Below, piece after piece: positions 10,373 through 20,664 of a stretch of DNA of 64,000 nt. Within the stretch, counting starts at the first letter, position 1. Each line of letters starts with the position of its first letter. Source of the DNA: Sclerodactyla briareus (taxonomy: Eukaryota > Echinodermata > Holothuroidea > Dendrochirotida > Sclerodactylidae); the NCBI GenBank assembly GCA_026419785.1, contig JAODTK010000223.1, positions 62,001-126,000 of the forward strand. The letters are read 5' to 3'. The notes under the pieces are model-generated. The model saw only the letters and a list, made by a program, of their open reading frames with translations. It was not told the DNA's origin and ran no database searches. Position numbers and translations under genes: made by a program.

Positions 10373-13300
10373 TTTAATGTGGGCGGCCGTTAAACCAGGA
10401 AGCAGGAGGAAATGATGTATTAAGCGGTGAAGGTTTAATTCAAGCTAGGTCCTAGGAGCGGCTATACTCTGCTATGAGACTAATGCTACAATTATTGTGG
10501 TTTTTCTGCATAACGTTCCGCGAAACGAGGTGGGGGTCAATGCTGCAGTGCTACGGTGCTACGGGCCTAACACTACAAGTTAGGCTACTTCTAGTTGACC
10601 AAAGTAAAGTTTAGGGGTCGAGTCGATGCAGTCAGGACCTAACATTAACAGCGTGAATATACAGGCCACCACGAACGGACTTAGGCTTGCGGGCACCGTA
10701 AACAATCTGTGATTTAAATTTTTATAGCACCGAAACACTCGGTTTCCAGGAACAGGTTGAAAACAGGCACTGGAAATTTTGGTAGTCTGGTCACCACCAT
10801 CCTGATTGCATGAAAAAAAATAACCGAAGACCTGCTGAACTACCGAGGGGCAAAAAAAAAAAAAAAACCCCCACCTTTTCAGCGATATATAAATAAAATA
10901 ATCTTTAATTTAACAAGTACCGCCAGACCGGCGAATTATTGCGGAGAAGATCACTGAATGATTTTAAAACCCCGCACACACAAATTGGGGCCTAGAGACG
11001 TTCGATCAGTGCAAATGTTCTGTAAAGATTTGCAATAAGGACCAAAGGAAATAATAATAAAGTTTAGAATCCCCGCCCGCTCCTTTTTTGAAGGCTTCTG
11101 AAAAATTTTTGTCTTTTTTTCATTAATTTCAGGCCAAACTTTTTTGAAAAAAAAAAAAGAATATTTGAGAGTCTAACTCCATGGAATCAGTTTGATCTTG
11201 ACGAAGGAACAATTTGACGCATGTTTAGGTTAGTATACCAAAACCAAAAAAAAGTAATAAAAGAGGCCGCCTCATCTGAGAAAGGTCAGGTGGCGAACCC
11301 TGCTTCCAGCCAGATTCTTTCCTCTTCAAACCTGTCTAAGTCTGGTATTTCTCAGGTTGAATTTTATTTAGAAATTGTTCATTATGCTTTTCTGGTATGA
11401 AAATGGATATAGCATTAGGTTCGAGCTATATGTGGGACACCCATATGGTATATAAAAAATCTTGATAAGCAATGGCGGGGTCGCAAAAAAAAAGGCGGGG
11501 GCCGCCTCTCCTCATTCAAAAAGCGGGACGCTAAATATGTGTTATTTTTACTTTAGAAAAGGGATAAAAGCACTCCAAATGATGGTATATTGCAGATTGC
11601 ATACCTATGCACCGGGATATTTTGCGCGATTTTTTGAACGGCAAAATGCGCTTTCCCTTTTCCCCAAAATGCGCGATAATGCCAAAAAAAGGCCAAAAAT
11701 GCTCTATCGGTTACGATTCGGAATTAAAAAGTACATTATTTACACTCAAACACAGGACAAAAGGCATGCTTTCTTAGAGAGAGGAAGAATCGAGTGCCAA
11801 AATCGTGAAAAATGTAGTTTCATCTCTTAGTAGCAACATACAATCTTCAAGTTGCATTGAAAAAACAATCGATTCTCAAAGATAATTTAAGGTCACGTAA
11901 CTTCTGACGCTAGTTGGAATACTTGAAATTGGGAATAGAAAAAAATGAACTGAACTTAATCGCGACTACAACGACACAAATTTTTACCAACAGCAGATTG
12001 CAGCTCATGCAAACGGCAAATAACATACGAGGAGCACGCATGCCCCCTGCTTTATCGATCAGGGACCGCCCGATTGGTAATTATTAGCGATATGCCAAAA
12101 CACAAGTCACGTACCACCGCAGGCTAGGCCAGCTCGCGATCAATCCACATCACGAAAATTAGGCATTCAAGACTAATCAGAGACTCTGTCTAAGTTGGGG
12201 TGATAAACGACAATGAGAACATGCCGCACCGAGGATCACCGATGTATTTTTGGGCAAGTATACGGAAGTTAGGGGTAACTACAGTGGATAGGAATTAACA
12301 GGGTAACACGGCAATTTCAGACATGTCTATGTGCCATGCAATACACCATTAAGAGAACAATTATACTAGTCCTCATACCGATCACCTGTGATAGTTCCCG
12401 CTACGGAAACAGAGGCCAGTGACAGTCTGTGCAGGAATGTAACAGTGCATATGTGTAGCACAAAAATTATCGGAAGTGACACGACCTGTTGATATTGGTC
12501 ATGCAGGTGTGTAATGAGCGGCGACGTCAAGGCTGGCAGTGAAGCGCGTGATTGATGGGCGGATATCCTAGATCATTGAAACTTTTAAAACTGAATCGAA
12601 AACTGTTGTGAACGCACTACCCAGGGAGGGAGGTACGGAAGAATACTGGGCCTGCGTGTGTAATGAGGTCTTTAGACACCGCAATTCTTTTGGTGATTTG
12701 GATTATGAGGGTAGTTTGTTTTTATGGATTTTTTTTAATGAAAAAATCTGGTAGTTCACGAAAAACCATGAATGCGCGATGGATTGTAACATGCGCGACG
12801 AAGACTAGGAAATATGCGCGTTTTTGTGCGATTTGCGCAATCGCGGCAAAATCCCGGTGCATATGTGACAATGTGTAACTGGATGTATGGGATTAGTGTT
12901 TATGGATTAGGCTCTGGGTTGTGGGGTTAGGGTCAGAATCAAAAATTGGAATCTAATATCGATCGTCTCCGACAACTAAACTCAGTAGCCCTAAGCCTCT
13001 CTCACTAACCCCTAACCCCACCACCATCCCTAACACCAATCTCATGATACCCAGGGAACCAGGGTAATTATGCTATCAGGATCCGAAGATACAGCCATGC
13101 GCAAAATAAACATATGTTCAAGAGTAATAAAAAAAGTTTCCCTTTCGAACCATATTAAGGCTCTTGGACAAATCACCCGACTGCCAGCAATAAAGTAAAT
13201 TAATTACCTGCCCGATGTACTTCGTATCAATAGCCCATCCACAATATTTTGGCTACCCGTCATCACAACGTCACGAACGCAATGGCACTTTAGCATTGTA

Positions 13301-16300
13301 ATTGCATGCTGTAGTCGGCACAAGCCAACAGACTTTGCAATTATTATTACGGGCAATCTTTTTTCAACTTAATGATAGAAACAACACACATAGACACCAG
13401 AATCAAATAAAAGGTAGTGGTTGGACGATTAACGGTAACCAGTATCGGTACCGGCCGATATTGGCTGTATTGGCCTGATATAGTTATCATAAATTTTGGA
13501 TTCTTACCAGATATTGGCCAACCGGATTTTCAGCCCAGCGCCGTTTCACTAAACTATTCCGAACAGTGACTCGGTTTCTTTCCAGAATGACATGCCCTAA
13601 TTTCTTTTTCGCATCTCTCACATGACAACAATTTTCGTTGGCGGCATACCAAAGCCACCATTGCAACCCTGGGGAGGTTAAGCAACTCCTTGAATGGCCC
13701 ATCGAGCTTCAGTTTTCATCCCTGCTGACATATTGGTTTGTTATCGCAGTTCTGGATTGAAACATCGCTAGGTAATAGTCGCACTCTCAATCTCGATCAT
13801 GTCCTCGCTTATATGACTGCACAACAAACCCTGCTGCACATCCTACTAGCATTGTATACTCACGACTACAGTGACTATGCCTCTGACTTCCTACGTGTCA
13901 TCTGTCCCTCACATGCGGACTACTTACTTCGTTGACTGCTGACACTTGACAAGCATCTTCCCCCGCGAATCGCCAGTGCATGATTCCCCGTCAAAAATCA
14001 TTTATACTCTAAGGCCTAAGTCAACGAACTGCACGCTGATTTATATAGTTTTAATAATTTTTATAACACCCCATGACATGAATAATACTTAAAAGGACGG
14101 CTAACTTCGTATTCATTCTTTCCCTTCCCCCCCCCCCCCCGCACCTCAGCTACGACCAGGAGTCCCAGTGTTTTATTTTTTGTTGTATATGGTCACTACA
14201 CGTCAACAGAAAACTAGGTCAGTTACGAACGGCTTTCAGTGCACTTCTTTATTTCCCAGGTACCCCGATCTCGCGCAACCCCGTGACTATATTCCAGGGT
14301 TGTATCGTTTTTCAAATTATCTACAAAACAATTTTAAAAGTTAGTATCGCAGCTCTTGAATGAGCAGATGGAAAAATTACCTGTTTAGGTTTTCATCGTG
14401 AGTTTCACATTCGGAGGTATTTTGAACCCACCTTTATAATACTCATGCAGGCTTCGCACTAGGATCTCATGAGGGTGTTGATGTACAATTGACAAATACA
14501 GTGAAGACCTATATGTGATGTTTCTGTTTTATTCCACAGCTTTCTCAAACGACCTTGTGGATGAGTTTCGGTCACCAGACAGTGTTGCTTCCGGTGAGAA
14601 TTGGGCAATTTGTTCTGCTGTAGTGTCACCTGAATAGTAGTGGCCGTGCACTGATAGTCAGTGGCAGGAACTATAGTAGGGTCAGTGCCTGATCGATGCA
14701 GTGAACTGATATTGGTCTCACTGATAGTAGGGGCAGTGAACGGAGGGGCAGTGCACTGATGGTAGGGGCAGTGCACTGATGGTAGGGGCAGTGCACTGAT
14801 GGTAGGGGCAAATGTACTATGTAGGGGTCAGTGCACTGATAGTAGTGGCAGTGCACTGATAGTAGGCATGAACGAGGGCAAGTGCACTGATAGTAGGGCA
14901 TTGTACGGATAGTAGGGTCAGTGCACTGATGGTATGGGCAGTGAACTGAGGGGCATGCACTGATAGTAAGGGCAGTGCTCTGATAGTAGGGGCAGTGCAC
15001 TGATGGTAGGGGCAGTGCACTGATGGTAGGGGCAGTGCACTGATGGTAGGGGCAGTGCACTGATGGTAGGGGCAGTGCACTGATGGTAAGGGTCAGTGCC
15101 ACTGACTAGTAGTTGCAGTGCACTGATAGTAGGGTCATTGAACTGAGTTGCAGTGCAACTGATTAGGGTCAGTGTCTTATAGTAGGCAGTGCTCTGATAG
15201 TAGGGGCAGTGAACTGAGGGGCAAGTGCACTGATAGTAGGGTCATGAACTGATAGTAGGGTCAGTGCACTTATAGTAGGGGGCAGGAACTGAGTGCAGTG
15301 CACTGATAGTAGGGGCAGGTCACTGATAGTAGGTTCAGTGTACGATAGTAGGTGCAGTGCGCTGATAGTAGGGGCATTGAACTGAGGGAGTGCACTGATA
15401 TAGGGGCAGTGCACTGATAGTAGGGCAGTTGCACTAATAGTAAGGCAGTGCTCTGATAGTAGGGGCAGTGCACTGATGGTAGGGGCAGTGCACTGATGGT
15501 AGGGGCAGTGCACTGATGGTAGGGGCAGTGCACTGATGGTAGGGGCAGTGCACTGATGGTAGGGGCAGTGCACTGATGGTAGGGGCAGTGCACTGATGGT
15601 AGGGGCAGTGAACTGATAGTAGGGCGGCACTGATAGTATGGCAGTTGACTGATAGTATGGCAGTGCTCTGATAGTAGGGGCAGTGTACTTCTAATAGGTA
15701 GTGCACTGAGAGTATCAGTAGTGCACTGATAGTAGGGACAGTGCATTGATGCAGTGGCAGTTGTACTGTTAAGTAAAGGCATCTGTCCTGATATTAGGGT
15801 CATGCCCTTATGTAGGGCAGTGCACTGAGAGTAGCATTCGTGCACTGATAGAGGACAAGGCATCAATGCAGTGGTCAGTGTACTGATAGGAAGGGTACAG
15901 TGCACGGATCGTAGGGTCCGTTGCACTGATATAGGGGCAGTGCACTGATAGAGGGTCGTGCACTGATAGTAGTGGCAGTGCACTGGTATTACGGACAGTG
16001 CCTATTGTGGGGTTCCTATGGGTTTTGTCAAAAGTTCTGTAGCAATTTTTGGGCAATTAGGATCGTAGATGGAATTTGTGGTGATTTTTGTTCCTTGCCA
16101 TAAATTAAAAAGATGGTGAGGCCAAATTCATAGCTTCATGCTTCATTTATGCGATTTATTATATTGTTAAAAGACCAGTGCTAGTTCCGTGAATCATTGT
16201 AAGTGGAGAGAAAAAAAAACACAGGCACACTTGTACGGTATGAAACAGTAGTGAAAAAGTCTGAATGCAGGTCTGCTCCATTGCGCAGATAGGAGTTGGC

Positions 16301-19300
16301 AGATATTGCGGGATACACAATGACAGATATTCGTATCCTCATGCAGGGCGAGGACTTCCCACAGACCAACGGGCCCAGCGACAGTTACACTGCCATCTCA
16401 AGGTGGACAGGACTGAGAACGAACCGGCGGAAATCAAAATATGGAGAGAGGAACAAGCTAAGATGTTAGCAAAGAAAGGTGGGGGCCTATTTATTCACTG
16501 TTTGTGTAATTTCAAAGTCCAAGGGCTGTCTTCCTTGATATTAATATTATGTATCTATCCCTTCGAAGTGCAGGTCAATCGGATCATTAAATCTATTTCA
16601 CTTACTCAACTTAAATGTTCCAAACTGGCAAGTAAGAAGGACCGAGAGGGTTGCCAGTCCAGACTACCTGTAAAAGATTGCCAGATGTTCAATTGGGACA
16701 TTCAATGTAAATTGTGTTGTTGCATGCCGCATTCTATAATGCTTAGCAGTGAAGCGGTGGTCATATTGCACTAAAGTTAGAGTTAATACAGGTCAAATCG
16801 GAATACATTGTAATCAGCTCATTTATTCAACTTACTTCACATGGACTATGCACCACTCCCATGCCACGTCAAGCTTCTGGCAATTACACAAATGCAGGTT
16901 GGCCACCCATCGCCCTTCTCTTTTTGCCAGGCAAGTTGTCTAGTTCGTCAAGTTTTTGGCTCTAAGATATTCGCCCCAAAAATCGTTCCTAGTAGCGTTT
17001 TTCTGGCTTTCTATCATCCTTTCTTAACGTTCGCGGAATTGCTACAGCGTTTTCGTCACCTTTCGTTCAAGTATCTCTCACTTACGTGAGTTTTGAAAGG
17101 TTTTTATTCTCTCTCTTCCGCCGTTCCCTGCGCGAGCGTTAGCCTAACTTCTTACCGCGATGTAGGTTTGCGTACTGCAGCTTAGCAACACTCTCCGCTG
17201 GTAACCGGCCTAGCGCCTGTACCACGCGGCTTCTTTGTCTTTTCGGGTTTCCTTCCCGAGGCCCTACCCCTCTATCCCTTCCCTCCCTGTCCACCCTGCC
17301 GTGCCCCTTGGGTTTCCCGTTCCCCAGCCTTTTCCCCGGGGTTTTGGGAAAATTCTAGGGCCGCCTGTATCGTGGTTTGGCTCGCAGCAGGTGGCGGCGC
17401 GAGAGAGAGAATTCCGTTCGAGAATAGGAATACATGTATTCAGACACAGTGACCAAGACTCGGTGGAAGTGACTCGACTGAACAGAGTGGTGTGGATGAA
17501 GTGACTCAGGCTGAGACATAGTGACTTAGACACAGTGACTCAGACTCAAAAGTGATGCAACTAAGTGACAGGCTGAGACATGGTGACTCATGAAAAGTGC
17601 CTCAGACAAAGACACAGTGAATCGGACACAGTGGCTCAGACACAGTGACAGAGACTCAGACAAGTGATGCAGACAGAGTGACTCAGCAGCGTCATAGTGA
17701 CTCAAACATAGTGACTAAAACTTATTTGTGATCAACTGATTGGGGTCCAACGATTCACTACTCAAGGCGAGGTACATGCCATTGATTCAACACTATGGCT
17801 ATTGTAAGCATGGACAATCTCCCGGCGATCGCTGGTCTATTCTTCAGTTTCCTCGCGTGATTATGTATAATTCTTCCTAAGTCTCTTTTGAACCCAAGGC
17901 GAGGTACTTACTGTACATGCCATCACAGTTTATTCATCAGTATTGTCTTTTGTGAGCGCTGACTAAACATCACCCAGTGATCGTGGGTCTATTCTTCGGT
18001 CGTTTCGTGTGATTATGTCAAATTGAAATGTCTTGCGGCGCCTGAACTGGAATTCCACTCAAAAGGCATAACCCTAAAACAAAATTCGTTTAAGCGTTTA
18101 GTCATATTCAGTACCATTTGAACGGCTGATCGTTCGTTTGAACGCTTAAACGTGACAGCCCTAACTGAGACTCAGACAAAGTGATGCGGACAAAGTGACT
18201 GAGATATAGTGACTCAGACTCAAAGTGATAAAATTGAAGTTACAGGCTGAGTCATGGTGACTCAGACATGGTGACTCATGAAAAGTGCCTCAGACAAAGA
18301 CACAGTGACTTGAACACAGTGACTCGGACACAATGACAGAGACTCAGACAAAGTGATGCAGACAAAGGGACTCAGCAGAGTCATAGTGACTCAAACGTAG
18401 TGACTAAGACTTAGACAAAGCGACTGGAACTGATACATGGTTGACTCAAACATTGTGACTATTGTCACAGTGACTATCCGTCTCCATGAACTCTTCAATC
18501 AGGCTCGCTTCCTATTTCTCTTTGACCCAGATGAGGAATCCAAAAAACTACAGCAGGAGTGGACGGAGCAGGCCAAGAAAGAACTAGATGACTGGTACAA
18601 CAGAGAGGCAGAACAGCTCACAAAGTCTAAAGCTTCTAACAGGTGAGGGCGATTTGATTTCTCCAGGTTCAGGAAGTCAATTAGAGAGCCAGTCAAGGGC
18701 TTTGGCCATATTATTTTTGGATGCTGGATGGGCATCAGCGATTATTCTTTTTTTCACTGTTGCTCAGATGAAATGATTTGTAATAATAATAATTACCAAA
18801 TTATAAGTGCTTCTTCACGCCCTTCACAGAAAATATATAAGAGTAAAAATTACATAGAATAGTATACATGTAGTATGCATGAAAGCTAAAAATACAGTAA
18901 GTTGATAGAAGATAGATTCCAAAAATTCTGAGTAAGAGTAAATATAAAAATATAGATCCAGTGAGATACACAATTAATAGACTAAGACAAAAATTACAAG
19001 TGGTGAAAGAATAAATATGACTTAATCGTCTCAGAAAAGGTATGTTTTGGGTAGTCTCTCTATAATCGAGGTCTTGGTCTTCACTTCCTGGTTCTGCTGC
19101 ATAAGGATTCAGTGAACTCTAGGATATGACCACTTTCTCATAACCTGGATGAGCGGAAGATTCTTGAAGACATGACTGCTCACACAATGGACTGACAACT
19201 TATTGCAAATATGGCCAAGCAGACCCTGGTAAGTCCACTGCAGTGCAGCGGAACCAGGAAGTGAAGACAAGACCTTGACTATCGAAACTGCAAGTACAGT

Positions 19301-20664
19301 CCCAGAAAGGGAAAAATGTCTGTGAATGCTGGAATCCAAACTCGGAATGTATGCTTGCAAAGCATCGCTTAATAGTAGTCTGCCACTCTCAACGGACGGC
19401 TGGTAGTGGCTATTATATCTGCCGCCGCACATATTTCACGGGCGTTCCAATCATATTCACAGGCCGTGTGGTGTGCGGACCCGGTTGCTGGTCAGTTAAC
19501 ACATAACTGCCACGAAATTACTCCCTCTAAATAATGGTTTCTGATGATGAGGAAGTATTTGCGCTGAATTTGTGGTTCGTAACTCATCGAAGACAAAGGA
19601 GAAGGGGAAGGCGTTGGTACAAGCTATTTTTGCTTGGAAGCCGATATGCTATTAATAATTCAGACCTATACTAAAAACCACAGTACCTAATTTCAATTTT
19701 CCATTTAAAAAAATTGTATATTAGCCTAAACCAACCCCGCCCATTTACCTTGCAATCTCGTTTTTTTTCAGCCTCAAAAGTAAGTTTCATTTGTTAATTC
19801 CTTTTTGGCCTTCCATGAAAGTAATGCGTTCCGCTGTCACCGCCGTCAAAAGATAACTGATTCATCTCAGACGGAACGGACCACGTTTTGGACACACGTC
19901 AAGCAAAAGAGATCGGAAATTAGTCCGCCGGCGAGATGCGTATGCCCTACTTTTGATTTTCGTTCCCCTTAGTGACCTGCGGTGAAGTATGAATTGGGCT
20001 CTAGAGTGCTACATGGTGTGCATATCAATGGAAGACCATGCTACCCCACACAGGCATCAAAGTGGGGAAAGTAATAGAGGGCTCCATACCTTGGATGAGA
20101 TCAGTGCGTGCACCACTGGTAAAATGAGACGATTAGGAGAAGATCCCTGCCTAAACTGTCTACCTGGTAGTGGTAATATCCACGTAGAAAACACTGAATA
20201 GCATGGTTGTCACTGACCTCGCTTCTGCAAATGTCTCCCTCTCTATATAGGACTGTACAGCTGGATCGTTTGGGGCAATGGTTCCTCATGGTGGCGGGAT
20301 GTGCTTGCCTACAATGTGAACCTTAATAATGCCCCCTGATCCGCCTCGTCACAGCTGTCTTAACAATTTTTAGAGGAGTAATTAATTCTTTGCGTATACC
20401 AAGAGCGCAATAACCTTCTGTTTTCATTGTAAAAATTTAGTGGGCCATCTATCCCAGCATGCACCATAACCTTTCTCATTTCTCCGCCAGGGCTGCCGAG
20501 GAGGCGTTCATCAAGAGCGCGACGAGGTCACCCCCGGCCAGGAATGGGAGCGGATCGCCCGCCTCTGCGACTTCAACCCCAAGAACAACCGGAACACGAA
20601 GGACGTGACCCGCCTTCGCTCCATGCTACTCCACCTCAAGCAGTCTGGCTTCCAGCGGTCATAG
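10270..20664 (+). CDS. Clathrin light chain gene (four recognised exon segments)
   Basis: Clathrin light chain binds the proximal leg of clathrin heavy chain and regulates cage assembly in coated vesicles at the plasma membrane and trans-Golgi. Four exon segments read in order give an N-terminal regulatory segment, a GPSDSYTAIS block, the tryptophan-containing heavy-chain-binding helix (WREEQ, LQQEW, LDDWYNR) and the C-terminal WERIARLCDFNP domain ending in TAG. Segments: 10,270-about 10,372 or 10,432; 16,347-16,478; 18,531-18,642; 20,491-20,664. Introns 2 and 3 have clean GT/AG borders with phases 1 and 2. The vertebrate neuron-specific insert is absent between exons 3 and 4. Single-base indels shift the frame in exons 1, 2 and 4. 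Because splice sites and key residues are intact, I favour assembly errors over a pseudogene. A further small exon between segments 1 and 2 is possible. Confidence 0.9.
10373..14639. other. Intron 1 of the clathrin light chain gene, unique part
   Basis: About 4.2 kb with no recognised exon. It contains short A homopolymers near 10,851 and 11,147. Around 12,895-13,055 a GGGGTTAGGG-rich stretch is partly complementary to a CCCTAACCCC-rich stretch 60 bp further on, forming an imperfect inverted repeat. Open frames at 11,462-11,830 and 13,738-13,935 have no recognisable motif. Confidence 0.5.
14640..16005 (+). repeat. 20-bp minisatellite (GTGCACTGATGGTAGGGGCA)
   Basis: About 65 to 70 tandem units of a 20-bp motif, in two blocks of near-perfect copies (about 14,750-15,090 and 15,460-15,610) surrounded by diverged units in which GATGG alternates with GATAG. 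Each unit contains the palindrome GTGCAC. Because 20 is not a multiple of 3, the complement reads as long repetitive pseudo-frames; these are not genes. The array lies in intron 1 of clathrin light chain. Confidence 0.95.
16347..16478 (+). CDS. Clathrin light chain exon 2
   Basis: The exon follows an acceptor (ATGCAG) and encodes GEDFPQTNGPSDSYTAIS; then, after a one-base deletion at AGGTGG (about 16,400), it continues as VDRTENEPAEIKIWREEQ and AKMLAKK. The DSYxAIS block and the WREEQ at the start of the heavy-chain-binding helix are diagnostic of the family. It ends AAGAAAG|GTGGGG, leaving a phase-1 codon that is completed by exon 3 (K-D-E-E). The deletion would truncate the product if real. 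No other stop interrupts the two half-frames. Confidence 0.93.
16479..17439. other. Intron 2, unique part
   Basis: Intronic sequence after the GTGGGG donor. Open frames at 16,841-17,089 and 17,235-17,504 show no family motif. The 17,100-17,430 stretch is C/T-rich and then GGCGGCGCGAGAGAGAG-like. I considered a retrotransposon LTR edge but found no paired LTR. Confidence 0.5.
17440..17735 (+). repeat. TGACTCAGACA-type minisatellite, block 1
   Basis: Irregular tandem words of about 11 to 18 bp built on AGTGACTCAGACACAGTG. Many units carry TGACTCA, identical to the AP-1 (TRE) consensus. The array is in intron 2 of clathrin light chain and resumes at 18,160 after about 425 bp of other sequence. 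Confidence 0.85.
18060..18165. repeat. Inverted-repeat insertion, hAT-MITE-like
   Basis: Exact 12-bp arms CGTTTAAGCGTT and AACGCTTAAACG lie about 40 bp apart, followed by GTGACAGCCCTA. The reverse complement TAGGGCTGTCAC resembles hAT-type terminal sequence (CAGGGCTGTCA), but a matching second terminus is not clear. It interrupts the TGACTCA minisatellite. Confidence 0.4.
18160..18475 (+). repeat. TGACTCAGACA-type minisatellite, block 2
   Basis: This continues the 17,440-17,735 array with the same words (GTGACTCAGAC, CATGGTGACTC, ACAAAGTGA). Together the blocks hold about eleven TGACTCA or TGAGTCA words. It ends roughly 55 bp before exon 3. Confidence 0.85.
18531..18642 (+). CDS. Clathrin light chain exon 3 (heavy-chain-binding helix)
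   Basis: The acceptor is a pyrimidine-rich CCTATTTCTCTTTGACCCAG. The 112-nt exon is uninterrupted and encodes DEESKKLQQEW, TEQAKKELDDWYNR and EAEQLTKSKASNR. The spaced tryptophans and charged heptads match the central helix that binds clathrin heavy chain. It ends AACAG|GTGAGG (strong donor, phase 2). The frame joins exon 4 as N-R-A-A-E-E, the standard non-neuronal junction in animal light chains. Confidence 0.96.
19063..19400 (-). repeat. SINE-like repeat with inverted arms, in intron 3
   Basis: The stretch from about 19,240 to 19,400 matches one at 37,385-37,545: GAAGTGAAGAC...AAGACCTTG, then AACTGCAAGTACAG, a B-box-like region, and a GCATCGCTTAATA...GTCTGCC end. Upstream, 19,063-19,100 carries the inverse complement of the 19,243-19,288 arm (GGTCTTGGTCTTCACTTCCTGGTT), giving an inverted repeat with a roughly 140-bp loop. 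The tRNA-like end is more degenerate here than in the 37.4-kb copy. Confidence 0.6.
20491..20664 (+). CDS. Clathrin light chain exon 4 (C-terminal domain)
   Basis: The acceptor is CTTTCTCATTTCTCCGCCAG. The exon encodes (R)AAEEAFIK, then, after one missing base in AAGAGCGCGACGAG (about 20,515), GQEWERIARLCDFNPKNN, followed by RNTKDVTRLRSMLLHLKQ and a short GFQRS tail ending at TAG (20,662-20,664). It matches the conserved C-terminal W-E-R-(V/I)-A-R-L-C-D-F-N-P domain of metazoan light chains. The exon is notably GC-rich compared with its introns, as expected for coding sequence. Confidence 0.96.
   Translation, partial: GCRGGVHQERDEVTPGQEWERIARLCDFNPKNNRNTKDVTRLRSMLLHLKQSGFQRS

Noticed and set aside
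12895-13055. Telomere-like GGGTTAGGG / CCCTAACCCC text
   Set aside because: Only a few non-tandem occurrences in an imperfect inverted repeat. This is an interstitial repeat fragment, not a telomere.
14671-15983. Long minus-strand frames of PYHQCTAP-like repeats (up to 237 codons)
   Set aside because: They are read-through of the 20-bp minisatellite, whose period shifts frame every unit. There is no start context or non-repeat domain.
14640-16005. CRISPR-like array
   Set aside because: Units are contiguous 20-bp tandem repeats with no unique spacers, and the genome is eukaryotic.
17100-17430. Possible LTR edge with primer-binding-site-like GGTGGCGGCGCGAGAG
   Set aside because: No second LTR, no polypurine tract and no gag/pol sequence nearby; left as intron.
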